NCBI GenBank assembly: GCA_015847255.1
Contig: JADLZK010012646.1
Span: 806,001-870,000 of the forward strand
Reading direction: 5' to 3'
Length of the DNA: 64,000 nucleotides
From: Hyparrhenia diplandra
Taxonomy: Eukaryota > Streptophyta > Magnoliopsida > Poales > Poaceae
Of this stretch, positions 1 through 10,644 are shown piece by piece (within the stretch, counting starts at the first letter, position 1; the number at the start of each line of letters is the position of its first letter). The position numbers and the translations under genes were made by a program. Under the pieces are notes generated by a model. The model was not told the DNA's origin. It made no database searches and saw only the letters and a program-made list of their open reading frames with translations.

Positions 1-99
1 ATCGAAATATAGCTCTTCGAGGCAAATTAACAGCATGTCGCCCAGCAACTACCATACTTGGACGAGGTCGCGCGTCGTCGTCCATGGTGGTGTGATTTT
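1..99 (+). pseudogene. Leader and truncated exon 1 of secreted-peptide gene (tail of an upstream array unit)
   Basis: This stretch is nearly identical to 13,054-13,152, the 5' leader and first 22 codons of the intact peptide A gene. The ATG is at 35-37. After the codons for VVVHGGVIL the match ends at base 99-100 and unrelated DNA begins, so exon 1 is cut in the middle of its hydrophobic segment and cannot encode the peptide. The same truncation recurs at 6,528-6,626. Because the window opens with the end of a repeat unit, the array must extend upstream of base 1. Confidence 0.75.
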
Positions 100-314
100 G
101 GACACACCGCCAGATTCGTTGCCGGTATCTACAGGCACACATATGTATCACATACACACATATATCACTACATAGATTACTAATATACATATCAATAAAC
201 AAAATATATACTTGATCTGTATGGACTACTGGGCGGCAGTCTAAAACCATGTGATGAATTGTCATGGAGGTCCATCACATGAATATTTATAGCATTGCCT
301 GGTGAAGCAGGGAT

Positions 315-1509
315 CTAACCTTGGAAATGATTTCCGTGCAGAATCAATTTTTGGATGTTTGGAAGAGTAAAACCTATGTCATGTGGAATTTCCCCCAGAG
401 TCTGTTGGTTCCAACATTGAGGTATGTAAGTGTTGATTTGTTGTAAAGAGAAGCTGGAACTATCCCTAACAGGTTGTTGAAACTCAGGTCTAGTTGTTCC
501 AAGCTTGGAAATCATACGTAAACTCGATGGAATAATGGACTTGAAGTTGTTTTGTGAAAGAAAGAGCCAAGTAAGAGATGAAAAATTTCCTAGAGAGGAA
601 GGTAGGCTACCTGAGAGATTGTTATTGGATAGGATCAGGGTGTCTAGTGGTGAGATGATGTTCACTAGTGGTAGCATAGACCCAACAAAGTTATTGCCTC
701 CAAGACCTAAGACTTCAATCGATCAGCTGTTAAGAAGAGCGGAAGGAATCTCTCCACTAAGATGGTTGTTTGTTAGATCTAGAACTTGAAGTGATGAACT
801 GTTTGCAATGAAAGGCGGGATGCCTCCGGTTAGCGTGTTGTTGGCGAGAAGTAGAGCTGAAAGGCTAGAGAGTGTACCCAGTCCATCTGGGATGCTGCCA
901 AGTAGTTTGTTATTGCTCAGGATAGTCTTTAGTAGTTGTGAACTTTTATTACTTATCAGGCTTGAGGGGATCTCACCCTCAAGGAGATTGTTCGAAAGAT
1001 CAATGAACTGGAGGTGGGAGCAGGAAGACAGAGTGCTTGGTACCATGCCCATGAGATGGTTGTAGCTGAAATTCAAATAAAAGAGGCGGTTTAGGCTGCT
1101 GAGCTCTGGCGGAATGTGCTCGTTCAGCTGGTTGTTTGGAAGGTGGATAGCCCTAAGGAAAGTGAGACTGCCAACACATGGCGGTATGTGGCCACTGAGG
1201 TTGGCTGAGTCGAAATACAACATGGTGACAGGAGATGCGTGCCTCTTGCTGCAGTTAACACCAGGCCAGCTACAGTAGTGCACTGATGATTCATTTCTCC
1301 ATGAAGCCATGGCACCGATGGTGTTGGAGTCGGAGATGTAGAGCTTGAGGCATACCAGGGCCTGGAGATCAGTATCGTCAGATGTCATGCTGTGAAGTGT
1401 AGCCGGAGCTGAAGAAGATGCAGTCGAGAATGTGAGGAAGCAGGATGTGCTTGCAAATGCAAACAAGATGGTGGCCACAAGCACAGGGGAAACCAGGAAT
1501 GGTGGCCAT
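315..1509 (-). pseudogene. LRR receptor-like kinase pseudogene, array copy 1 (truncated, no kinase)
   Basis: Read from 1,509 downward, this encodes a hydrophobic N-terminal signal segment, an LRRNT-type cap (DDTDLQALVCLK, then paired cysteines around CSWPGVNCSKR) and leucine-rich repeats of the LxxLxLxxNxLxGxIPxxL type. That is the ectodomain layout of subfamily XII (XA21/FLS2-like) receptor kinases. Lesions visible in this copy are an extra base in a G-run near 1,486-1,489 that destroys the start frame, an in-frame TGA at 723-725, a one-base frameshift near 505-511, and a one-base loss near 391-395. Sequence stops matching an LRR gene at about 315, so the outer repeats, transmembrane segment and kinase are absent. 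It is not functional. Confidence 0.85.
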
Positions 1510-1751
1510 CTAGCTACGGCACTGCTGCTGCTAGCTGTTGTCGTTTCTCCTACTACCCTTTTTAGATAATGGATGAGAAAAGCCTCTACATCCGAGGATG
1601 TACACATCCAATTATTACAAGTACTGGATAAAAAGGTAGAGCAAAACAAGTCTCTATAACAGATAAAGAGAACTAAAACAAATGATAAATGTGCTTCCAC
1701 CCTCTATTGGAAAACTCCAAAGTAATCACTTCTAGTTTCCAGCTAATTAGC

Positions 1752-1888
1752 GAGAGTGTGTTCTTGTCTTGTTCATCAGGCAGCAGCTGGGCCCAGTACC
1801 GCAACCAATATGCTCATCTAGAGTGTGTTCTTGTCTTGTTCATCAGGCTGCAGCTGGGCCCAGTACCGCAACCAATATGCTCATCTAA
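1752..1888. repeat. Two tandem copies of a ~68-bp repeat upstream of the LRR pseudogene
   Basis: A ~68-base segment containing gtgttcttgtcttgttcatc and ccgcaaccaatatgctcatc occurs twice in a row. The pair recurs at about 8,278-8,410 in unit B. No function is apparent. Confidence 0.8.
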
Positions 1889-1889
1889 A

Positions 1890-2360
1890 AATTACCTGCG
1901 ACCACGAGAAAAGTTTCATTTTGTTAAAGATAATATCGTTTCGATAGCGCCAAATGGCCCAGCATATAGCTGCGATGCCAACCCAAATCAAATTTCTAAT
2001 CTTTTTATTCTGATTATTAAGCCAGGTACCAAACATATGGCTTATAGATCTAGGCTGGTTTAATTAGGCCAGTAGCATAAAAGATGATCCTCCATATCGT
2101 TTTCGAATACGGACAATCTAGGAAAAGATGTTGGATGGTCTCATTCATATTACAACAAACACATTTCTTGTTTTCTCCTACTACCTGGATTGCAAACTTT
2201 GTGCTGCTGTGCTTGTGAAGCCAACATGCGTCCATATTTATTGTAGACCTAGCTCACACCATCTTGGCAGCACGATAAAATTTCCAAAAACGGCAGAATG
2301 CTTATTTTTCAGTCACACAAAGTGGGCAAACAACGGCCCCAACACAGCAATGGACCTATC
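1890..2360 (-). mobile_element. LINE (non-LTR retrotransposon) 3' fragment with zf-RVT domain, copy 1
   Basis: The minus strand at 2,235-2,050 encodes MDACWLHKHSSTKFAIQVVG, then a CVCCNMNETIQHLFLDCPYS motif and KTIWRIIFYATGL. This is the zinc-binding region (CxxC...ETxxHLFxxCxxxxxxW) typical of the C-terminus of plant LINE reverse transcriptases. Flanking minus-strand sequence up to about 2,360 continues the homology in broken frames. No endonuclease or catalytic RT motif is present, so it is a dead scrap. Confidence 0.65.
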
Positions 2361-3400
2361 CACTACAACGGCTATAGGCACAAAAACATACTTTTGAACC
2401 GTTTAGGGAACTTTTGTTGCTATTTCAGAGATGAATAACGTCCTTTAGAGATGCAGCCATGTCCTCTGTGGTGTATGTTCAGTTGCACTATGTACACTGC
2501 TGCGAGAAGCATTTCTTTACAGGTAGGGACGGCCACCTCTTCTAGAATACAAAAACAGGAGTGGTTTCTAAGTTTTGAACCCATAATCTGTCTCACATGA
2601 CACAACTCCACTACTAAACTATATACTCACATATGGGTAACATATGATGTTATTTTTATATTAACATTGTAATCTTGTATTAAATATATGGATCACTATT
2701 AAGTAATTTGAAATACAAAAGGATTGAATTACAAAGTTTTTTCTTGGATATATGATTCGATTAAAATAGTTGCCAACTATAAAGTTGTATAGCACTTTGA
2801 GATCTACAACTTGGTTTTGTCATTTGTTCATATGGTATCGTTTCAAAATTTGAATTTTAAATTTTGAGCACTTAAAACTAATTTTTGCGACCATAGATTA
2901 TTTCAAATGAAATAGGCATAAATGGCAATTTTACATCTTTATTAGACTGATAACTTTGGTTTTAGACATTTCTCCATCCAAGACCATTTAGAATTTAAAT
3001 GATTTCAAATAACAAAATTATCAAATACAAAGTTGTAGGTCTCTTTTCAGAAATCCATTTTTCATCTAAGTTTGTCTTCATCCAAATTTAAATGAATGAA
3101 TTTTACTATGTTGCGTCTATTTGTAGACATCGCCCTATAGTTCTAGCCGCCTCTAAAATTGATTTCTAGAGGGAGCTCTCGATCTAGTCATCTTTAAAGA
3201 TAGGAATATCACTGGTACAACCGAGAGTTTTCTACTGGCGCCACCCTTTTTTCTACTGGCGGTTTGAAAGCTTAAAACACGTCGGTAGAGTAAAAGCGGT
3301 GGCGCCGATAGAAACCGCCTGTGCAATCTCATTTACACAGACGGTTTGTCTTATTTAGCCGCCTCTAGAAGATAGACAAGCAGGGAAACCATTTTTAGAT
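2361..3400. mobile_element. CACTA-like non-autonomous DNA, copy 1
   Basis: It opens with cactacaacggctataggc, a CACTA-type terminus, and has subterminal-style motifs such as gccgcctctaaaa and gccgcctctagaa. A second CACTA-type start, cactggtaca, lies near 3,212, followed by repeats around ctactggcgg. I could not find a matching inverted terminus, so it is probably two nested or truncated elements. There is no coding capacity. Confidence 0.4.
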
Positions 3401-3589
3401 ATGGATTTTGATTGTGCTGCCTCTACTAAAGAAGTTCGTTCCTTTTTTTTTTGTGTAAAGTAGTAACATTGATGGATTTTTGAAAATGCTAAGTATATTT
3501 TCACGTTTCCACTAGATCGACCGGGACAGGGATTTGCACTAACAAATGAGCCTTCCACTATATATGTGTTCCCTTTATCCTTCCAATAG

Positions 3590-4087
3590 AGACTTTCCTA
3601 CGTGCATTGACCAACAAGTCCTCCACGAATTCCGACGTCTACAAGGCGGCAGCGGCACTGATCGTCGTGCGCCTCGACGGAGCCGGTGGCTGCCACATGC
3701 ACTTCACGAGGCCTAGAGCTCGAGAATTGGCACCCGAGTGCGGCGCACTGCATGATCCGGTCAACGCGGCGTGACGACGCAAAAGATGTGGAGCCTACGC
3801 CCTTCACGGTCCAAAAAATTAAAAAAATAATAAAAAAAACAGCGAAGACCACGACATTATCGTCAGTCGTCAATGTAGATTAAGCGTGGTCACAGTCGTC
3901 CACTCGAGACTACAAGCGCGCAGAGGCATGCTGCTAGTGCTAGCAAGCAAATCGTCGTGAACTCATCTATATATAGTACTATTTCTCGATCAAAATAGTA
4001 CTTGCGCCAGATCCCAGGGGAACCGGTCCTCCGAATCCCCACTCTGACTCTATTCCCCGCAGAAGAAAAAGCAGTTGCCTCCTGTAA
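3590..4087 (+). pseudogene. Peptide-family paralogue C: promoter/leader fused to exon 2, array copy 1
   Basis: Bases 3,590-4,009 resemble the upstream region of peptide A (about 6,110-6,530 and 12,640-13,055): shared blocks include cctccac, cggcagcg, cgacgacgcaaaagatgt-like sequence, agcgtggtcacagtcgtcca and a TATA-like catctatatatag at 3,964-3,976. From 4,010 the sequence matches exon 2 of peptides A and B and reads DPRGTGPPNPHSDSIPRR followed by KSSCLL and a stop at 4,085-4,087. Exon 1 and the intron are missing, so no start codon or signal peptide precedes the motif. It shows a third, independently diverged version of the motif. Confidence 0.6.
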
Positions 4088-4089
4088 CA

Positions 4090-6040
4090 ATCGGTAATTG
4101 CGCCAGAGGATTTGCCGGTGATGGTGGCCCTATTACGAGAAGCGAGCGGGTGACCCGGCGACGACACAGCCCATCGTCGAGTCCAACCATCTATAGTTTT
4201 CTACCACACGTGTCCTTTCTGGTATCAGCGGAAAAATAGTTACGTTTTTTTCTTAAATAATAAACGACCATTACTCACTCCTCAGGTGTCCGTTTTAAAT
4301 AACTTTGCACTCTACCTGTGTTCCTTGCCTCAAGGTCTACGAAACTAGGCTTCATATTATATACTATACATTTCAAACTTATTATGCATAGATATTGAAT
4401 AATATATATTATTTGTACTTACATACAAAAGCTGTATATGTAGCAGCTTATGTAGCCTTTGCAGTTAATTAACAAATTGTAATTGTGCTTCATATAACAT
4501 TAATTATCGTGTTTGGACATTGATATGACAGTTCCTACTTCATTCACTTTTGCTGGCTCCTCTCTAATACCGCAATAGGCTAGAGAAATTGGCGTGTGTG
4601 ACACGAAGATCTCACAGACGAGTATTACACGTCCCTGATGAGTCTCATCAGAGTCACGTCTTAAACACATTGTGCCTTAGTGGGGTCTTATAGAGACGCG
4701 CACGCAAACATGTCTCGGGATCGCAGGGTCGTATAAGAGACGCATTGAGATATCCTTGTCTCTGATGACGAATTACAAAAACATAACAGAAAGAAGAATA
4801 ATCTCAATGCCAAAGGCTAGGAAACCATTTAATTCATGAAGGTTTGGACACACCGCCAGATTCATTGACGGTAGCTACAGGCACATATGTATCACATACA
4901 CACATATATCACTATACGCATTAGTACTATACATATCAATAAAAATATGAACTTGATCTGTATGGAAAACTACTGGGCTGCAGTCTAAAACAAACGAGAA
5001 ATACCCCATTAGTTCTAACTGATCACACATGCGCAGCTAAACACGGCTCTGATATATAGCATCCATATAAACACAGTGTGTTTTATGTGAGAGGTTACAC
5101 TTGCGTTGTGACTTTGTCTTCATTTTCCCCTCATTTCTCCTTTCTGTGTTCAGCAGGTAGAGAGCACAGCAGGCTAGACAAAAGTTTGGCGTGACTGAGT
5201 AGCAGCAGACCATATGATGCTACTCGACTGCCACTTTAGCTCAACCCAAGCTTTAGCGCGTCCTGAATATGCATGGCGACTCGAGCAGCACTGTACCATG
5301 TCAAATGAGGAAAATTCCTCCAACTCAGCACCCATACAAGAGATTCCTTAGGAGTGAGCCGCGCTTATTCGCCAAACCTCCGGAATATGTTTGGGTAACA
5401 AGGACTGTAATAATGTATATATGGTGCCATAGGAGGAAGAACGTTTGTTCCCCTACACTCCAGAATATTGACTATGAATGAACTTGGTTCCCCAATACTC
5501 CAGAATAGTGATTTTATCTTTTTGAGCAAACTCAGAAAAGATATATCTAATCTCCTTCTCCTCCATTAATTTCAGTATGGTGCAGTGTAAAACACAGCTG
5601 GCCTAGAAGACACATTGCACGCTTAATTTCCCTCCCTTGTTAATTTTTTGCCCTGGAACTTATTTAACTGCAAATCAGAAATATGAGAAGATTCTTTGCA
5701 ACTAATAACAACATATATCAAGTAATATTTCTCTCCTCATTGTTGTCAAAAATATTTCTCTCCTCAATATAAGCAATCCATAACATTCAGCCCCTGAAAA
5801 ACCAAACATATGGACTCCTTTAATTTGGAACACTCATTACATTTCTCATGGGGACCCTCAATCCGATCCAGTCCTCATGGGGAATGATTGAACCAATGGA
5901 GCCCATATTGGGCCATTAGGGGATGTTTGGATCGCCTAGACAGCACCAGCTTCATCTAACGCCTGTGAGTGAGCGGCGTGGTGCCAAGCAAAACAGTTTG
6001 GAACGACCAAACAATATCCCATATATAGAAAGTGATCGCC
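4090..6040. other. Intergenic AT-rich part of the array unit, no gene seen
   Basis: I see no coding sequence with recognisable homology. It contains a ~140-bp partial repeat of the unit start (4,852-4,990) and short stretches such as gcagcagaccatatgatgct near 5,205 that recur in diverged form near 20,950. The corresponding part of unit B is 10,645-12,570. Confidence 0.5.
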
Positions 6041-6527
6041 ATTTTCCCTGACGTGGAACCCAACAAGCTAGACACTTGTAGTGGCAGTGGACTGTTGGTG
6101 TCATCTTGGTTAAACCGGAGGAGTCAAACAATGCAAGTCCTCCACGGACTGCCGGCGTTGACAAGCGGCAGCGCCACTGACCGGCGTGCTCCTCTGACGG
6201 CACTTGGCCAGGCCTCGAGCTCGAGCAGCAGAGTGGGGGTAGGGAATTGGCACTACGGGACTAGGGGATACGCGCAGCCGGATGTTCCGATACACAGCGA
6301 CGACGACGACGCAAGCAAAAGATGTCGAGCACTTCGCAGCGTACAGTTTTCCATAAATGCTGCCTCACTTTCAAGAGGTGCAGTAGCACACTACGATAGC
6401 ACCCGAGCGTATCGGGCACGCAAAAAGCGTGGTCAAAGTCGTCCACTCTCCACTGCATAAGTGCAGTGTATAAGTGGTCGAACGTGCACTCATCTATATG
6501 TAGTACTGCTACTATAGTACTTTCAAG

Positions 6528-6626
6528 ATCGAAATATAGCTCTTCGAGGCAAATTAACAGCATGTCGCCCAGCAACTACCATACTTGGACGAGGTCGCGC
6601 GTCGTCGTCCATGGTGGTGTGATTTT
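6528..6626 (+). pseudogene. Leader and truncated exon 1 of secreted-peptide gene (end of unit A)
   Basis: ATG at 6,562-6,564 followed by the codons MSPSNYHTWTRSRVVVHGG, then a switch to unrelated sequence at 6,626/6,627. It is identical in structure to 1-99. The upstream region (about 6,030-6,527) is the promoter-side copy of peptide A and is nearly identical to 12,560-13,053. Confidence 0.75.
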
Positions 6627-6841
6627 GGACACACCGCCAGATTCGTTGACGGTATCTACAGGCACACATATGTATCACATACACACATATATCACTACAT
6701 AGATTACTAATATACATATCAATAAACAAAATATATACTTGATCTGTATGGACTACTGGGCGGCAGTCTAAAACCATGTGATGAATTGTCATGGAGGTCC
6801 ATCACATGAATATTTATAGCATTGCCTGGTGAAGCAGGGAT

Positions 6842-8034
6842 CTAACCTTGGAAATGATTTCCGTGCAGAATCAATTTTTGGATGTTTGGAAGAGTAAAAC
6901 CTATGTCATGTGGAATTTCCCCCAGAGTCTGTTGGTTCCAACATTGAGGTATGTAAGTGTTGATTTGTTGTAAAGAGAAGCTGGAACTATCCCTAACAGG
7001 TTGTTGAAACTCAGGTCTAGTTGTTCCAAGCTTGGAATCATACGTAAACTCGATGGAATAATGGACTTGAAGTTGTTTTGTGAAAGAAAGAGCCAAGTAA
7101 GAGATGAAAAATTTCCTAGAGAGGAAGGTAGGCTACCTGAGAGATTGTTATTGGATAGGATCAGGGTGTCTAGTGGTGAGATGATGTTCACTAGTGGTAG
7201 CATAGACCCAACAAAGTTATTGCCTCCAAGACCTAAGACTTCAATCGATCAGCTGTTAAGAAGAGCGGAAGGAATCTCTCCACTAAGATGGTTGTTTGTT
7301 AGATCTAGAACTTGAAGTGATGAACTGTTTGCAATGAAAGGCGGGATGCCTCCGGTTAGCGTGTTGTTGGCGAGAAGTAGAGCTGAAAGGCTAGAGAGTG
7401 TACCCAGTCCATCTGGGATGCTGCCAAGTAGTTTGTTATTGCTCAGGATAGTCTTTAGTAGTTGTGAACTTTTATTACTTATCAGGCTTGAGGGGATCTC
7501 ACCCTCAAGGAGATTGTTCGAAAGATCAATGAACTGGAGGTGGGAGCAGGAAGACAGAGTGCTTGGTACCATGCCCATGAGATGGTTGTAGCTGAAATTC
7601 AAATAAAAGAGGCGGTTTAGGCTGCTGAGCTCTGGCGGAATGTGCTCGTTCAGCTGGTTGTTTGGAAGGTGGATAGCCCTAAGGAAAGTGAGACTGCCAA
7701 CACATGGCGGTATGTGGCCACTGAGGTTGGCTGAGTCGAAATACAACATGGTGACAGGAGATGCGTGCCTCTTGCTGCAGTTAACACCAGGCCGGCTACA
7801 GTAGTGCACTGATGATTCATTTCTCCATGAAGCCATGGCACCGATGGTGTTGGAGTCGGAGATGTAGAGCTTGAGGCATACCAGGGCCTGGAGATCAGTA
7901 TCGTCAGATGTCATGCTGTGAAGTGTAGCCGGAGCTGAAGAAGATGCAGTCGAGAATGTGAGGAAGCAGGATGTGCTTGCAAATGCAAACAAGATGGTGG
8001 CCACAAGCACAGGGAAACCAGGAATGGTGGCCAT
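6842..8034 (-). pseudogene. LRR receptor-like kinase pseudogene, array copy 2 (truncated, no kinase)
   Basis: This is the second copy of the truncated LRR gene. Its start codon (8,032-8,034) is in frame with a signal peptide (MATIPGFPVLVATILFAFA), an LRRNT cap and about seven repeats, giving 261 codons before an in-frame TGA at 7,249-7,251. Beyond that stop the same frame continues with good LRR sequence (SIEVLGLGGNNFVGS). A one-base deletion near 6,917-6,923 then shifts the frame. The stop and this deletion are shared with copy 1, so they predate the duplication. The extra start-region and 505-511 indels of copy 1 are absent here. A short secreted LRR fragment could in principle be made, but I see no sign of selection for it. 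Confidence 0.85.
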
Positions 8035-8414
8035 CTAGCTACGGCACTGCTGCTGCTAGCTGTTGTCGTTTCTCCTACTACCCTTTTAGATAATGGATGA
8101 GAAAAGCCTCTACATCCGAGGATGTACACATCCAATTATTACAAGTACTGGATAAAAGGTAGAGCAAAACAAGTCTCTATAACAGATAAAGAGAACTAAA
8201 ACAAATGATAAATGTGCTTCCACCCTCTATTGGAAAACTCCAAAGTAATCACTTCTAGTTTCCAGCTAATTAGCGAGAGTGTGTTCTTGTCTTGTTCATC
8301 AGGCAGCAGCTGGGCCCATACCGCAACCAATATGCTCATCTAGAGTGTGTTCTTGTCTTGTTCATCAGGCTGCAGCTGGGCCCGATACCGCAACCAATAT
8401 GCTCATCTAAAAAT

Positions 8415-8886
8415 TACCTGCGACCACGAGAAAAGTTTCATTTTGTTAAAGATAATATCGTTTCGATAAGCGCCAAATGGCCCAGCATATAGCTGCGATG
8501 CCAACCCAAATCAAATTTCTAATCTTTTTATTCTCGATTATTAAGCCAGGTACCAAACATATGGCTTATAGATCTAGGCTGGTTTAATTAGGCCAGTAGC
8601 ATAAAAAGATGATCCTCCATATCGTTTTCGAATACGGACAATCTAGGAAAAGATGTTGGATGGTCTCATTCATATTACAACAAACACATTTCTTGTTTTT
8701 CTCCTACTACCTGGATTGCAAACTTTGTGCTGCTGTGCTTGTGAAGCCAACATGCGTCCATATTTATTGTAGACCTAGCTCACACCATCTTGGCAGCACG
8801 ATAAAATTTCCAAAAACGGCAGAATGCTTATTTTTCAGTCACACAAAGTGGGCAAACAACGGCCCCAACACAGCAATGGACCTATC
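8415..8886 (-). mobile_element. LINE 3' fragment with zf-RVT domain, copy 2
   Basis: Duplicate of the LINE scrap at 1,890-2,360. A few single-base differences break the short zinc-binding reading frame that is open in copy 1. Confidence 0.6.
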
Positions 8887-9920
8887 CACTACAACGGCTA
8901 TAGGCACAAAAACATACTTTTGAACCGTTTAGGGAACTTTTGTTGCTATTTCAGAGATGAATAACGTCCTTTAGAGATGCAGCCATGTCCTCTGTGGTGT
9001 ATGTTCAGTTGCACTATGTAAGCATTTCTTTACAGGTAGGACGGCCACCTCTTCTAGAATACAAAAACAGGAGTGGTTTCTAAGTTTTGAACCCATAATC
9101 TGTCTCACATGACACAACTCCACTACTAAACTATATACTCACATATGGGTAACATATGATGTTATTTTTATATTAACATTGTAATCTTGTATTAAATATA
9201 TGGATCACTATTAAGTAATTTGAAATACAAAAGGATTGAATTACAAAGTTTTTCTTGGATATATGATTCGATTAAAATAGTTGCCAACTATAAAGTTGTA
9301 TAGCACTTTGAGATCTACAACTTGGTTTTTGTCATTTGTTCATATGGTATCGTTTCAAAATTTGAATTTTAAATTTTGAGCACTTAAAACTAATTTTTGC
9401 GACCATAGATTATTTCAAATGAAATAGGCATAAATGGCAATTTTACATCTTTATTAGACTGATAACTTTGGTTTTAGACATTTCTCCATCCAAGACCATT
9501 TAGAATTTAAATGATTTCAAATAACAAAATTATCAAATACAAAGTTGTAGGTCTCTTTTCAGAAATCCATTTTTCATCTAAGTTTGTCTTCATCCAAATT
9601 TAAATGAATGAATTTTACTATGTTTCGTCTATTTGTAGACATCGCCCTATAGTTCTAGCCGCCTCTAAAATTGATTTCTAGAGGGAGCTCTCGATCTAGT
9701 CATCTTTAAAGATAGGAATATCACTGGTACAAACCGAGTTTTCTACTGGCGCCACCCTTTTTTTTTTTTTTTCTACTGGCGGTTTGAAAGCGAAAAACAC
9801 GTCGGTAGAGTAAAAGCGGTGGCGCCCGATAGAAACCGCCTGTGCAATCTCATTTACACAGACGGTTTGTCTTATTTAGCCGCCTCTAGAAGATAGACAA
9901 GCAGGGAAACCATTTTTAGA
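8887..9920. mobile_element. CACTA-like non-autonomous DNA, copy 2
   Basis: Duplicate of 2,361-3,400. It differs by homopolymer length (a longer T-run near 9,760) and a ~14-base deletion near 9,020. Confidence 0.4.
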
Positions 9921-10109
9921 TATGGATTTTGATTGTGCTGCCTCTACTAAAGAAGTTCGTTCCTTTTTTTTGTGTAAAGTAGTAACATTGATGGATTTTT
10001 GAAAATGCTAAGTATATTTTCACGTTTCCACTAGATCGACCGGGACAGGGATTTGCACTAACAAATGAGCCTTCCACTATATATGTGTTCCTTTATCCTT
10101 CCAATAGAG

Positions 10110-10644
10110 ACTTTCCTACGTGCATTGACCAACAAGTCCTCCACGAATTCCGGCGTCTACAAGGCGGCAGCGGCACTGATCGTCGTGCGCCTCTGGACGG
10201 AGCCGGTGGCTGCCACATGCACTTCACGAGGCCTAGAGCTCGAGAATTGGCACCCGAGGTGCGCGCACTGCATGATCCGGTCAATGCGCGGCGTGACGAC
10301 GCAAAAGATGTGGAGCCTACGCCCTTCACGGTCCAAAAATTAAAAAAAATAAAAAAAAAACAGCGAAGACCACGACATTATCGTCAGTCGTCAATGTAGA
10401 TTAAGCGTGGTCACAGTCGTCCACTCGAGACTACAAGCGCGCAGAGGCATGCTGCTAGTGCTAGCAAGCAAATCGTCGTGAACTCATCTATATATAGTAC
10501 TATTTCTCGATCAAAATAGTACTTGCGCCAGATCCCAGGGGAACCGGTCCTCCGAATCCCCACTCTGACTCTATTCCCCCGCAGAAGAAAAAGCAGTTGC
10601 CTCCTGTAACAATCGGTAATTGCGCCAGAGGGATTTGCCGGTGA
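10110..10644 (+). pseudogene. Peptide-family paralogue C remnant, array copy 2
   Basis: Duplicate of 3,590-4,087. The exon-2 motif starts at 10,531 (DPRGTGPPNPHSDSI). One extra C near 10,580 changes the downstream frame, giving a longer tail that ends at the TGA at 10,642-10,644. Because the difference lies in a C-run, a sequencing error in either copy is possible. Confidence 0.55.

Larger units (their letters stand above)
100..6626. repeat. Tandem segmental duplication, unit A (~6.53 kb)
   Basis: Bases 100-6,626 are repeated head to tail at 6,627-13,152 with an offset of 6,526-6,527 bases and almost complete identity. The differences I found are mainly one-base indels in homopolymers, a few substitutions, and a ~14-base difference near 2,490/9,020. 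The unit starts in the sequence ggacacaccgcc and ends inside exon 1 of the peptide gene. It holds an LRR pseudogene, a LINE scrap, CACTA-like DNA, an exon-2 remnant of a peptide paralogue, and AT-rich filler. A ~140-bp stretch at the unit start (100-243) is itself repeated at about 4,852-4,990. Confidence 0.93.

Noticed and set aside
505..1065. Plus-strand open frames over the LRR pseudogene
   Set aside because: They are complementary-strand shadows of the minus-strand LRR frame; no domain or codon pattern of their own.
4010..4087. Peptide C as an intact gene
   Set aside because: No start codon or signal peptide is joined to the motif, so it is treated as an exon remnant.
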